Source: Sphingomonas sp. ATCC 31555 (lineage in GTDB: Bacteria > Pseudomonadota > Alphaproteobacteria > Sphingomonadales > Sphingomonadaceae). Taken from it: DNA of 64,000 bases. The stretch is from the NCBI RefSeq assembly GCF_000282895.1, contig NZ_ALBQ01000021.1, forward strand, positions 124,001 to 188,000, written 5' to 3'. Below the pieces are notes generated by a model. It made no database searches. It was not told where the DNA came from and saw only the letters and a program-made list of their open reading frames with translations. Position 1 is the stretch's first letter, and each line of letters opens with the position of its first letter. Of the stretch, positions 1-8,141 are shown piece by piece. Both the position numbers and the translations under genes were made by a program.

Positions 1-347
1 ATGACAGCTGCTCGGGCTTGCGTGAACTGGGCATCAAGGTGCAGCCGCGGCGGCTGCTCGGCGCGGTCGACGGGCTGGCGCTGGTGCCGCTCGCGGGCGA
101 GGAGACCTGCTGCGGTTTCGGCGGCACCTTCTGCGTGAAATACCCGGCGATCTCCAACGCCATCGCCGACGAGAAGGCGGCGGCGGTGGAGGCGAGTGGC
201 GCGGGGTTGCTGCTCGCGGGCGATCTCGGCTGCCTGATGAATATGGCGGGCAAGCTCCACCGGCGCGGATCCGAGGTGCGCGCCTTCCACACCATCGAGG
301 TGCTGGCCGGCATGGCCGACGGCCCGGCGATCGGCGAAGCGCAATGA
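1..347 (+). CDS. lutA: LutA/LldE-type Fe-S oxidoreductase subunit, C-terminal part (truncated by window edge)
   Basis: This is the last 114 codons of a CCG-domain protein; the reading frame is open from base 3, so the start lies outside the window. The visible part has a DSCSG motif at the very start and the cysteine-rich CCGFGGTFCVKYP motif, followed by GDLGCLMNMAGKL, a combination typical of LutA/LldE. With LutB and LutC this subunit forms a cytoplasmic complex that oxidises L-lactate to pyruvate using iron-sulfur centres. The stop codon overlaps the lutB start (ATGA at 344-347), so the three genes are one translationally coupled operon. Assignment is from family motifs and gene order. Confidence 0.93.
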   Translation, partial: DSCSGLRELGIKVQPRRLLGAVDGLALVPLAGEETCCGFGGTFCVKYPAISNAIADEKAAAVEASGAGLLLAGDLGCLMNMAGKLHRRGSEVRAFHTIEVLAGMADGPAIGEAQ

Positions 348-1735
348 GCCGGGCGTTCGACGCGCGGGTCGATGCCGCGCTCGCCGACCGCCAGCTCAAG
401 ATCGCGGTCGAGCGCACCGCCGGCACCGCCGAGGCCAAGCGCGGCGCGGCGATCGACGCCTGGCCCAGCTTCGCCGCGGCGCGCGAGCGGGCGGCGGCGA
501 TCAAGGACCATGTGATCGCCAATCTCGGCAGCTACCTCGTCCAGTTCGAGGCGGCGGCAACCGCGGCGGGGGCGACAGTCCACTGGGCCGCCACTGCCGA
601 CGAGGCCTGCGCGATCGTGGTCGACCTTTGCCGCAAGGCCGGGGCGAAGAGCGTTGCCCGCTCCAAGTCGATGCTCGGCGAGGAGATCGGCCTGCCGCAC
701 GCGCTGGAGGCGGCGGGGATCGGCCGGGTCGAGACCGACCTTGCCGAACACATCATCCAGCTCGCCGGCGAGCGGCCCTCGCACATCATCTGGCCGGCGA
801 TGCACAAGACGCGCGAGCAGGTCTCGGCGCTGTTTCACGCCCGCCATCGCGAACCGCCTGTCGAGGAAAGCATCGTCGCGATGGCGGCGAGCGCGCGGCG
901 GCAGTTGCGGGGCGAGATGCTGGGCGCCGATGTCGGCATTTCGGGCGCCAATTTCCTGATCGCGGATACCGGGCAGGTCTGCACCGTCACCAACGAGGGC
1001 AATGCCGAGCTCTCGCTGGTGCCGCCGCGCGTGCATATCGTCACCGCGGGGATCGAGAAGCTGGTCCCCTCGATGGACCATGCCGTGCATCTGCTGCGGC
1101 TGCTCGCCCGCTCGGCGACCGGCGCGGCGCTGACCCAGTACACCACCTTCTATGCCGGGCCGAAGCGGGCCGGGGACCGCGACGGGCCGGAAGAGATGCA
1201 CATCGTACTGGTCGACAATGGCCGCAGCGCGATGCGCGACAATGGGCTGGGGGAGATGCTGCGCTGCATCCGCTGCGGCGCGTGCATGAACCACTGCGTG
1301 GTGTTCCGCCAGATCGGTGGCCATGCTTACGGCGGCACCTATCCTGGGCCGATGGGATCGGTGCTGACCCCCGCGCTCGACGGGCTGGCGGCGAGCCGCG
1401 ATTTGCCCAACGCCTGCACGATGAACGGCAAGTGCCAGGAGGTGTGCCCGGTCGCGATTCCGCTACCCACGCTGCTGCGCGGCTGGCGCGAGAAGAGCTG
1501 GCGCGAGGGGCTGGAGCCGGTGACGCTGCGCTCAGGGTTGGGGCTCTGGGCCTGGGCGGCGCGGCGGCCGTGGCTGTATCGCGCAGGCGTGCGCTGGGCG
1601 ATCCGGGCGATGCGGCTGGCCGGGCGCGGCTGGATCTCGCGGCTGCCCTTGGCCGGCGGCTGGACCGGCGGGCGCGACTTCCCCGCCCCCGCGGCGGAGA
1701 GCTTCATGGACCGCTATCGAAAGGGCGAACGATGA
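344..1735 (+). CDS. lutB: LutB/LldF iron-sulfur protein of the L-lactate oxidation complex
   Basis: 463 residues, about the usual length of LutB. The N-terminal two thirds is the LUD domain. Two ferredoxin-type 4Fe-4S motifs follow at roughly residues 306-320 (CIRCGACMNHC) and 357-370 (CTMNGKCQEVCPVAIPL), and a basic C-terminal tail follows them. The protein is the electron-transfer subunit that, with LutA and LutC, allows growth on L-lactate without a flavin lactate dehydrogenase. It overlaps lutA and lutC by ATGA at both ends. The adjacent L-fucose genes probably feed it, because that pathway releases L-lactate (inference). Confidence 0.95.
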   Translation: MSRAFDARVDAALADRQLKIAVERTAGTAEAKRGAAIDAWPSFAAARERAAAIKDHVIANLGSYLVQFEAAATAAGATVHWAATADEACAIVVDLCRKAGAKSVARSKSMLGEEIGLPHALEAAGIGRVETDLAEHIIQLAGERPSHIIWPAMHKTREQVSALFHARHREPPVEESIVAMAASARRQLRGEMLGADVGISGANFLIADTGQVCTVTNEGNAELSLVPPRVHIVTAGIEKLVPSMDHAVHLLRLLARSATGAALTQYTTFYAGPKRAGDRDGPEEMHIVLVDNGRSAMRDNGLGEMLRCIRCGACMNHCVVFRQIGGHAYGGTYPGPMGSVLTPALDGLAASRDLPNACTMNGKCQEVCPVAIPLPTLLRGWREKSWREGLEPVTLRSGLGLWAWAARRPWLYRAGVRWAIRAMRLAGRGWISRLPLAGGWTGGRDFPAPAAESFMDRYRKGER

Positions 1736-2349
1736 GCGCGCGCGACGCGATCCTGGCGCGGCTGGGGCCGGCGCGGGCGGCGGCGGATCTGGCTGCAGAG
1801 GCGGCGGCGCTGCTCGCGGGCGAGGAACGCGAGCGGCCGGCAGGGCCGGAGGATCTGGTGGCGCGCTTCCTGGCGCAGCTTGCGCTGCCGAGCGTGGCGG
1901 CGACGCATGCGCGGATCGGGTCGCTGGCAGAACTGCCGGGGGCTGTGGCGGGGTATCTGGCGGCCGAGGGTGCGGAACCGGCGCTGTGGCTGCCCCCCGA
2001 TGCGCGGATGGACGGGCTGGACTGGTCGGGGCTCACCCGGCTGGCGGACTGTCCGATCGACGACGGCACGGTACTGGCGTTTGCGCGGGCCGGGGTGGCG
2101 GAGACGGGCTCGCTGGTGTTCGAGACGTCGCCGCAAGCGCCGATGCTCCCCAACTTCCTGGCGCTGCGCCACATCGTCGTGCTGGAGGTGGCCGGGTTAG
2201 TCCGCTGGCTGGAGGAGGCGGCACCGGGCGGCGCGGTGCCGCGCGCGCACTATTGGGTAACGGGCGTCAGCGGCACGACCGACATCGAAGGCACCTATGT
2301 CCGCGGCGCGCATGGCCCGCGGTTTCTGCATGTGGTGCTGGTGGGGTGA
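1732..2349 (+). CDS. lutC: LutC/LldG, LUD-domain subunit of the L-lactate oxidation complex
   Basis: 205 residues, starting at the ATG that overlaps the lutB stop (ATGA 1732-1735). The C-terminal half carries the LUD-domain features of LutC: GVAETGSLVF, a stretch reading LPNFLALRHIVVL, and a final SGTTDIEGTYVRGAHGP. That last block is diagnostic of this family. The open frame extends far upstream across lutB, but that part is only a shadow of lutB. LutC is the third member of the LutABC complex. A hairpin follows just after the stop. Confidence 0.93.
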   Translation: MSARDAILARLGPARAAADLAAEAAALLAGEERERPAGPEDLVARFLAQLALPSVAATHARIGSLAELPGAVAGYLAAEGAEPALWLPPDARMDGLDWSGLTRLADCPIDDGTVLAFARAGVAETGSLVFETSPQAPMLPNFLALRHIVVLEVAGLVRWLEEAAPGGAVPRAHYWVTGVSGTTDIEGTYVRGAHGPRFLHVVLVG

Positions 2350-2358
2350 TCGTCTTCT

Positions 2359-2385
2359 TAAGCCCCTCCTCGGAGGAGGGGCTTA
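2359..2385. terminator. Intergenic hairpin between convergent lutC and the DUF4262 gene
   Basis: A 12-bp perfect stem (2359-2370 with 2374-2385) closes a 3-base loop. It lies 9 bases after the lutC stop and 10 bases before the end of the convergent gene. There is no long T-run, so it may act as a bidirectional attenuator or transcript-end protector. It resembles the CCCCTCCCC-type repeats seen at about 2955, 23668 and 24116. Confidence 0.5.
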
Positions 2386-2395
2386 GGATCGGCCA

Positions 2396-2899
2396 TCAGC
2401 CGCTGACTTCCTGCTTCCAGCCGCGCTCGCTCAGATCCGGCTGATCATCGGCAAACTCCGGATTAAAGCCTGGCTGCCAAGGGAAGCGGCTCTCCCGATC
2501 GGGCCATACGATCTGGAGGCAGGGGAAGTCGTCCCCACCGTAAAACCATCGGCTGCGTCCGAGATATTCGGGGTAGAAGCGCGTCGCGACGGGAAAGGCA
2601 TAGGCCGGCAGGTTCGCGAACGCGCGATCGGTCGACTCGCTGGTAGGCAGTCGGTTCCCAGCCTTCGCTGCTCGGAACAGGTCGGCGAACACATCCCGCA
2701 CGATGTCCCGCTTCATGGAGAAAAGGATCAGTTCGGCGTGGCCGGTGGAATGCCACAAGCCGGTGGTGAACCGGAAGCCGGGGCCTTGCTCATCGGCCGG
2801 CACCGATGTGAAGGCCCAACCATATTGCCGCACCTTCTCGACGAAGTCCTGGTCTGACTCGTCGAGGGCTTCGAGCGGTGCATCAAGTGCGGTTCGCAT
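2396..2899 (-). CDS. DUF4262 domain protein
   Basis: 167 residues. The sequence is typical of DUF4262: a YGWAFTSVPAD-type N-terminus, then FRFTTGLWHSTGHAELILFSM, and a C-terminal block containing FYPEYLGRSRWFYGG and FPCLQIVWPD. These families occur widely in bacteria as stand-alone cytoplasmic proteins, and no molecular function is established. There is no signal peptide or membrane segment. The gene stands alone, convergent with lutC, and the short space to the fucose operon holds the hairpin at 2955-2973. The family assignment is firm; a role cannot be given. Confidence 0.85.
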   Translation of the reverse strand: MRTALDAPLEALDESDQDFVEKVRQYGWAFTSVPADEQGPGFRFTTGLWHSTGHAELILFSMKRDIVRDVFADLFRAAKAGNRLPTSESTDRAFANLPAYAFPVATRFYPEYLGRSRWFYGGDDFPCLQIVWPDRESRFPWQPGFNPEFADDQPDLSERGWKQEVSG

Positions 2900-2954
2900 G
2901 TGTGTTTGCTAGCGGGTTTGCCGGCGCAACGACATAGCAATTCCGCCACCCCAT

Positions 2955-2973
2955 CCTCCCCTTTCAGGGGAGG
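2955..2973. terminator. CCTCCCC/GGGGAGG hairpin downstream of the fucose operon
   Basis: A 7-bp GC stem with a TTTCA loop, lying 15 bases beyond the stop of the FucP gene on the minus strand. On the plus strand it is followed by GTCTTTT (2974-2980), so it has terminator form in that direction; on the minus strand there is no U-tract. It belongs to the same repeat family as 23668-23700. Confidence 0.45.
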
Positions 2974-2987
2974 GTCTTTTCAGTGCC

Positions 2988-4268
2988 TCAATGCCCCGCC
3001 GCCACCATCTTCACATCCTGCGCCGTCCCCCGCGCGCTCGCGCCGAAGGCGAGCACGACCAGGAACGCCGCCGCCGGCACCAGCAGCGCGAGGTTGATCC
3101 CCGCGAGGTCGGACAGATGCCCCATCGCCGCGGTTAGCACCGCGCCGCCGATGATCGCCATCACGATCAGCGAGGCGCCGATCTGCTTGAGCGGTCCCAG
3201 CCCGCCGATGCCGATCGCGAAGATCGTCGGGAACTGGATCGACATGAAGAAGCTCGCCGCGACCAGCGCATAGAGCCCGGTCGTCCCGCCGACGAACACC
3301 GCCGCGACGGTCAGCGCCGCCGAGAGCCCGGCGAACACCACCAGCAGCTGCGGCGCCGCGACCTTGCCGAGCATCGCCGCACCCACGAAGCGGCCGATGC
3401 CGAACAGCACCAGGCTGGCGAACAGATAGTCGGCCGCGCCCTGCTCGGTGAGGCCGGGCAGGTTCACCTGGGCGTAGCGGATCGTGTAGCTCCACAGCCC
3501 CACCTGCGCGCCGACATAGAAGAACTGCGCCACCACCGCGAAGACCAGCGTGCGGTCGCGCAGCACGGTGCCGAGCGCCTCGCCCGTCGGCACCGCGGGC
3601 GCGTCGCCGTCGCGGCGGTTGTCCGGGAAGGCGATCAGCGCGGCAGCGATCGCGAAGGCGAGGACGACGAGGCCGATCACCAGATAGGGCGTCTGCACCG
3701 AGGCGAGCTCGCCGCGCAGCGTCGCGGTCCGCTCGGCGGCGGACATCGCCGCCAGCGCCTTCTCGTCCTGCGCGAAGCTGGAGAGGATGAAATATTTCCC
3801 CACCAGCACGCCGAAGATCGTGCCGAGCGGGTTGGCGGCCTGCGCGAAGTTCAGCCGGCGGGCGGCGCCTTCGGGGCTGCCCAACTCGGCGATCAGCGGG
3901 CTGGCCGAGGTCTCGAGAAAGGCGAGGCCGCAGGCGATCACGAACAGCGCGGCCAGGAACCAGCGATATTCGCCGAAATGCGTCGCCGGATAGAAGAGCA
4001 GCGCGCCGATCGCGTAGAGGGTCAGGCCCGTCACGATCGCCGCCTTGTAGCCCCGCCGCCGCGCGAGCATCGCTGCCGGCGTCGCGAGCAGGAAATAGCC
4101 CATATAGAAGGCCTGCTGGACGAAGCTGGTCTCGAAATCGCTCAGCGTGAAGGCGCGGCGGAAATGCGCGATCAGGATGTCGTTGAGGTTGTTCGCCATT
4201 CCCCACAGGAAGAACAGCGAGACCGTCAGGATGATGGCGGGGGTGTAGCGTCCGGCCTTGCTGGCCAT
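2988..4268 (-). CDS. fucP: L-fucose:H+ symporter (FucP family MFS)
   Basis: 426 residues from the ATG at 4268, chosen because it has an AGGAGAGG ribosome site six bases upstream; the open frame runs further but without one. It is a twelve-helix inner-membrane MFS protein. The first helix carries FFLWGMANNLNDIL with the Asp that is essential for proton coupling in E. coli FucP, and CGLAFLETSASPLIAELG holds the matching conserved Glu. NFAQAANPLGTIFGVLVGKYF is also typical of the FucP/glucose-galactose branch. It is the last gene of the minus-strand fucose operon, 34 bases after the SDR stop. Substrate could be another hexose by homology alone, but the neighbours argue for L-fucose. Confidence 0.88.
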   Translation of the reverse strand: MASKAGRYTPAIILTVSLFFLWGMANNLNDILIAHFRRAFTLSDFETSFVQQAFYMGYFLLATPAAMLARRRGYKAAIVTGLTLYAIGALLFYPATHFGEYRWFLAALFVIACGLAFLETSASPLIAELGSPEGAARRLNFAQAANPLGTIFGVLVGKYFILSSFAQDEKALAAMSAAERTATLRGELASVQTPYLVIGLVVLAFAIAAALIAFPDNRRDGDAPAVPTGEALGTVLRDRTLVFAVVAQFFYVGAQVGLWSYTIRYAQVNLPGLTEQGAADYLFASLVLFGIGRFVGAAMLGKVAAPQLLVVFAGLSAALTVAAVFVGGTTGLYALVAASFFMSIQFPTIFAIGIGGLGPLKQIGASLIVMAIIGGAVLTAAMGHLSDLAGINLALLVPAAAFLVVLAFGASARGTAQDVKMVAAGH

Positions 4269-4302
4269 GAATCCTCTCCTTGGTGCGACGCCCCTGTTGG
4301 GG

Positions 4303-5070
4303 TCATTCGATGGCACGGTCCAGATGCGTGTAGCCGCCGTCGACGAACAGCCACTGGCCCGTGGTGTGGCTGGCCCGCGCGGAAAGCAGGAACAGCGCGG
4401 TATCGGCGATCTCTTCGGGCGTGGTGAAGCGGTGGCCGAAGGGCACCCGCCGCTCGATTTCCTCGCGCCGCGCTTCGGGGTTGTCGAAGCTCTTCAGCCA
4501 TTCGGCATAGGCGGGGGTCTCGACCTCGGCCGGCACGATCGCATTGACGCGGATGCCGTCGCCGCGCAGCGCCACCGCCCATTCGCGGGTCAGCGCCAGC
4601 ACCGCGCCCTTGGCGGCGGCATAGGCGCTGGTGTGCCCCTGGCCGGTGATCGAGGTCTTCGAGCCGATGTTGACGATCGCGCCTTGCGCCGCCTTGAGTT
4701 GCGGAAGTGCTGCCCGCGCCATGCCGAAATAATGGACGAGGTTGATGTCGAGCGAGGCGCGGAACTGCGCCGGGGTCGCCTCGAAGCCGAGATTGTCGTT
4801 GAGCCCGGCATTGTTGACCAGCCCGTCGATCCGCCCGAAGCGCGCGGCCACCGCGTCGACCGCAGCGACCACGGCATCGTCCTCGGCCAGCTCGCAGGGG
4901 TGGAACAGCCAGTCCTCGCCCAATTGCGCGACCAGCTCGGGCCGGGGCGGCTCGCGCGAGACGATGGCGGGGACCGCGCCTTCGCGCGCCAGCCCCGCGG
5001 CAATGGCCGCGCCGATTCCCGACGAGCCGCCGGTGACGATCACGACCCTGCCGGCGAGCCCCAGATTCAT
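4303..5070 (-). CDS. SDR oxidoreductase, probable L-fucose dehydrogenase
   Basis: 255 residues, a classical short-chain dehydrogenase. The dinucleotide motif TGGSSGIG is at 13-20, NNAG at 86-89, a Ser at about 137 and the catalytic YxxxK at Tyr150/Lys154. Its position between a FucP symporter and L-fuconate dehydratase points to oxidation of L-fucose to L-fucono-1,5-lactone, the first step of the non-phosphorylating pathway. The start ATG overlaps the stop of the upstream dehydratase gene (5067-5070), so the two are translationally coupled. The SDR fold is certain; the substrate is inferred from context and overall similarity to L-fucose dehydrogenases. Confidence 0.85.
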   Translation of the reverse strand: MNLGLAGRVVIVTGGSSGIGAAIAAGLAREGAVPAIVSREPPRPELVAQLGEDWLFHPCELAEDDAVVAAVDAVAARFGRIDGLVNNAGLNDNLGFEATPAQFRASLDINLVHYFGMARAALPQLKAAQGAIVNIGSKTSITGQGHTSAYAAAKGAVLALTREWAVALRGDGIRVNAIVPAEVETPAYAEWLKSFDNPEARREEIERRVPFGHRFTTPEEIADTALFLLSARASHTTGQWLFVDGGYTHLDRAIE

Positions 5071-6353
5071 GCGCCGAACCGATACTGGACGAGCGTCTCG
5101 GGCTTCATCTCGATTGAATAGCCGGGACGCTGCGGCGGCATGTACGCCGCGTTCCTGATCACGCAGGGCTCCAGGAAATGTTCATGGAGATGATCCACAT
5201 ATTCGATGACCCTGCCGTCCATGGTGCCGGCAAAGCACAGATAGTCGATCATCGACAAGTGCTGGACGTATTCGCACAGCCCCACGCCGCCGGCATGCGG
5301 GCACACCGGCAGGTTGTAGCGCGCGGCGAGCAGCAGCACCGCCAGCGCCTCGTTCACGCCCCCGATGCGGCAGGCGTCGAGCTGGATCACGTCGACCGCG
5401 CCCACCGCCATGAACTGCTTGAACAGGATGCGGTTCTGGCACATCTCGCCGGTCGCGACCTGCACCTGGCCGATGCCGTCGCGGATCGCCTTGTGGCCGA
5501 GCACGTCGTCGGGGCTGGTCGGCTCCTCGATGAACCAGGGCTTGGCGAAGGCGAGCGCGTTGACCCAGTCGATCGCCTGGCCGACCTCCCACACCTGGTT
5601 GGCGTCGATCATCAGCTTGCGGTTCGGCCCCAGCACCTCGCGGGCGATGCGGACGCGGCGGATATCGTCCTCTAGGTCGCGGCCGACCTTGAGCTTGATA
5701 TGGTCGAAGCCGGCATCGACCGCTTCCTGCGCGAGGCGGCGCAGCTTCTCGTCGGGATAGCCCAACCAACCGGCCGACGTGGTGTAGCAGGGATATCCGT
5801 TCGCCTCGAGCGTGGCGACGCGCTCCGCCTTGCCCGCCGCGCGCTCGGTAAGCAGGGCCAGCGCCTGCTCGGGCGTGATCGCATCGGTGAGGTAACGGAA
5901 ATCGATCGCGCGGACGAGCTGCTCGGGCGTCATGTCCGCGACGAGCTTCCACACCGGCTTGCCCTCGGCCTTGGCCCAGAGGTCCCAGATCGCGTTGACC
6001 ACCGCGCCGGTGGCGAGGTGCATCGCGCCCTTGTCCGGGCCGATCCAGCGGAGCTGGCTGTCGCCGGTCAGGTGCCGCCACATGCGCGCGGGCTCCTCGG
6101 CGATCCAGGCGAGGTCGAGGCCGATCACCAGGTGGCGCATCGCCTCGATCGCGGCGACGCAGATGTCGTTGCCGCGGCCGATGGTGAAGGTGAGGCCATG
6201 GCCTTCGAGTCCGGGCACGTCGGTTTCAAGGATGACATAGGCCGCCGAATAATCGGGGTCCGGGTTCATCGCGTCCGAGCCGTCGAGCGAGGCGCTGGTC
6301 GGGAAGCGCAGGTCGACGGTGCGCAGGCCGATGATGCGGGCGTTCATCGTCAT
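5067..6353 (-). CDS. fucD: L-fuconate dehydratase (enolase superfamily)
   Basis: 428 residues, matching the family length. It has the mandelate-racemase-type catalytic set of FucD: Lys220-x-Lys222 in HIKLKVG, metal ligands Asp250 (MIDANQVW), Glu276 (FIEEP) and Glu303 (ATGEMCQN), and His353 in CPHAGGVGL. The N-terminal capping domain has SLDGSDAMNPDPDYSAAYV. It dehydrates L-fuconate to 2-keto-3-deoxy-L-fuconate in the cytoplasm. The start overlaps the upstream SDR stop by one base (TGATG at 6351-6355), and the 3' end overlaps the fucose dehydrogenase start. One of the safest assignments in the window. Confidence 0.93.
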   Translation of the reverse strand: MTMNARIIGLRTVDLRFPTSASLDGSDAMNPDPDYSAAYVILETDVPGLEGHGLTFTIGRGNDICVAAIEAMRHLVIGLDLAWIAEEPARMWRHLTGDSQLRWIGPDKGAMHLATGAVVNAIWDLWAKAEGKPVWKLVADMTPEQLVRAIDFRYLTDAITPEQALALLTERAAGKAERVATLEANGYPCYTTSAGWLGYPDEKLRRLAQEAVDAGFDHIKLKVGRDLEDDIRRVRIAREVLGPNRKLMIDANQVWEVGQAIDWVNALAFAKPWFIEEPTSPDDVLGHKAIRDGIGQVQVATGEMCQNRILFKQFMAVGAVDVIQLDACRIGGVNEALAVLLLAARYNLPVCPHAGGVGLCEYVQHLSMIDYLCFAGTMDGRVIEYVDHLHEHFLEPCVIRNAAYMPPQRPGYSIEMKPETLVQYRFGA

Positions 6354-7093
6354 CAGTTCACCCAGCCGCCGTCGATCACATGCACCGCGCCGGTGGTGAA
6401 GGCAGCCTCGTCACTGGCGAGATAGCAGACCAGCGCGGCGATTTCCTCCTCACGGCCGAGCCGGCCCATCGGCTGGCGGGCAACAAAGGCGGCATGCGCT
6501 TCCTCTACCGCGATGCCCTGCTGCGCAGCTTGTTCCGCAACGCGCTGGCGCAGGCTCGGGGTGTCGACGGTGCCCGGGCATACTGCGTTGCAGCGGATTC
6601 CCTTGGCGACGAAATCCGCAGCGACCGATTTGGTAAGACCAATAACGGCCGCCTTTGATGCGCCATAGGCGTGGCGGTTGGGGATGCCCTTCACGCTCGA
6701 CGCAATCGACGACATGTTGACGATCGCGCCGCCGCCCTTGGCCAGCATGCCGGGCAGGAAGGCGCGGATCATGCGGTGCATGGCGTGGACGTTGAGATCG
6801 AAGGACAGCATCCAGTCCTCGTCGCTGCCGTCGAGGATGGAGCCCGCTGCGACGAACCCGGCGATGTTGGCCAGAATGTCGACCGCGCCGACAGTTTCCG
6901 GCAGCGCAGCGATCGCCTGCGCGTCGAGCAGGTCGAGCACGACGGCTTCCACGCCATCCATCGTCGCCAGCGCAGCACCATCGCGATCAAGGGCGTAGAC
7001 TCGCGCGCCTTCGTCGCGGAGCCGCAGCGCCGTTGCCCGGCCGATGCCATGCCCCGCGGCGGTTACGATCGCGGTCTTGTTCCGGAAACGCAT
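6353..7093 (-). CDS. SDR oxidoreductase, probable 2-keto-3-deoxy-L-fuconate dehydrogenase
   Basis: 246 residues from the ATG at 7093, which has a GGGGAGG ribosome site; an in-frame ATG ten codons upstream lacks one. Motifs: TAAGHGIG at 11-18, a catalytic Ser near 128-129, Tyr143 and Lys147 (YGASK), and the usual VCPGTVDTPS after the active site. As first gene of the fucose operon, next to L-fuconate dehydratase, it most likely oxidises 2-keto-3-deoxy-L-fuconate to the 2,4-diketo acid, which a hydrolase splits to pyruvate and L-lactate. Fold certain, substrate inferred from operon and family similarity. Confidence 0.85.
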   Translation of the reverse strand: MRFRNKTAIVTAAGHGIGRATALRLRDEGARVYALDRDGAALATMDGVEAVVLDLLDAQAIAALPETVGAVDILANIAGFVAAGSILDGSDEDWMLSFDLNVHAMHRMIRAFLPGMLAKGGGAIVNMSSIASSVKGIPNRHAYGASKAAVIGLTKSVAADFVAKGIRCNAVCPGTVDTPSLRQRVAEQAAQQGIAVEEAHAAFVARQPMGRLGREEEIAALVCYLASDEAAFTTGAVHVIDGGWVN

Positions 7094-7126
7094 TGCCTCC
7101 CCATCTCCTTCGAACGTTTTCATAGG

Positions 7127-7137
7127 TCAAAATGACT
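7127..7137. promoter_or_regulatory. Candidate operator (GTCA-AAA-TGAC) before the fucose operon
   Basis: An 11-base inverted repeat, GTCA and TGAC around AAA, in an AT-rich patch 34 bases upstream of the first fucose gene and 77 bases upstream of the divergent IclR gene. The position suits a site for the neighbouring regulator. IclR proteins bind short palindromes in such places, but this particular site is inferred only. Confidence 0.3.
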
Positions 7138-7199
7138 TTCATCTTCTTAGGCGTAAGCGGCCGTTCTTCGCAAGTGGCATGACAGGCCGCGTCGCTTTC

Positions 7200-7211
7200 G
7201 GTAGCGTTACC
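7200..7211. promoter_or_regulatory. LacI-type palindrome GGTAGCGTTACC
   Basis: GGTA-NCGN-TACC with a central CG is the classical pattern of LacI-family operators. It sits two bases before the ATG of the IclR gene, where a bound repressor would block that gene. A second site of the same pattern lies before the GH3 glucosidase at 58164. Direct base pattern seen; protein binding inferred. Confidence 0.35.
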
Positions 7212-7213
7212 TT

Positions 7214-8068
7214 ATGACCGACCATGCATCGACCGCACCCGCCGACAAATCCCCCAGTTATGCCGCGCCTGCGCTGGAAAAGGCGATTGACGTGATCGAG
7301 CTGCTGAGCAGCGAGCCGCAGGGACTGACGATCAGCGAAATTGCGCAGCGGCTGGGCCGGTCGATCAGCGAGCTGTTTCGAATCATCGTGGTGCTCGACC
7401 GGCGCGGCTGGCTGCACAAGGACGGCGGCAGTGATCGCTACCGCGTCACCTATCGTGTGCTGGAGATCGCCCATCGTGCGACCCCGGCGCAGGAGCTGAC
7501 TCATGTCGCCACGCCGCTGATGCACAGCCTGGCCGCGGCGACGGTGCAGTCCTGCCATCTGGTGGTGGTGAACGGCACCCGCGGGCTAATCGTGGCGCGG
7601 CAGGAAAGCCCAGGCCAGACCGGCTTCGCAGTGCGGCTGGGCACCGAGATCGACCTGCTTACCAGCTGCTCGGGCCATGTGCTGCTGGCGGCGATGGAGC
7701 CGGAACGCCGTGCCACACTGTATCCGAAGGGGCTGCCCAAGGGGCTTGCCGCGCGCCTTGAGGTGGTGCGCGCGCAAGGGCACGAATCGATCCCTAGCGC
7801 CCGGATGGCAGGCGTATCCGACATGAGCTGCCCGGTCTTCGGGTTCGACGGCCATGTCGTGGCGGCGCTGACCATCCCATTTCTCGCCGCGATCGACGAC
7901 GCGCCGCACGTCTCGCACGACGAGGCGCTGGAGCGTCTGAAGGCAACCGCGACCGCGATTTCCACGGCGCTGGGCTGGTTTGATCGGGTCGAGGCGCCGG
8001 TGGTGCCCAGCCTCTCCGTTGCCACGCCGGTCCGGCGGCGGCGGGCGGTGCGCGTCCAGCCGGCGTAA
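7214..8068 (+). CDS. IclR-family transcriptional regulator, probable fucose-operon regulator
   Basis: 284 residues. Residues about 14-85 form the winged helix-turn-helix (ALEKAIDVIELL, then LTISEIAQRLGRSISELFRIIVVLDRRGWL), and the rest is the IclR effector-binding domain ending before a short basic tail (RRRRAVRVQPA). It is transcribed divergently from the L-fucose genes with a 120-base shared space, the usual arrangement of a pathway-specific regulator. The likely effector is a fucose-pathway acid (inference). A LacI-type palindrome lies right at its start codon and another small palindrome nearer the operon. Confidence 0.9.
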   Translation: MTDHASTAPADKSPSYAAPALEKAIDVIELLSSEPQGLTISEIAQRLGRSISELFRIIVVLDRRGWLHKDGGSDRYRVTYRVLEIAHRATPAQELTHVATPLMHSLAAATVQSCHLVVVNGTRGLIVARQESPGQTGFAVRLGTEIDLLTSCSGHVLLAAMEPERRATLYPKGLPKGLAARLEVVRAQGHESIPSARMAGVSDMSCPVFGFDGHVVAALTIPFLAAIDDAPHVSHDEALERLKATATAISTALGWFDRVEAPVVPSLSVATPVRRRRAVRVQPA

Positions 8069-8141
8069 CGCCAGCGGGTGCCACCGGCCCGTGCTTCCCG
8101 AAAGCTTGCGCCAGGCGACGGCACCGGGCAGTGCTGCTCGC

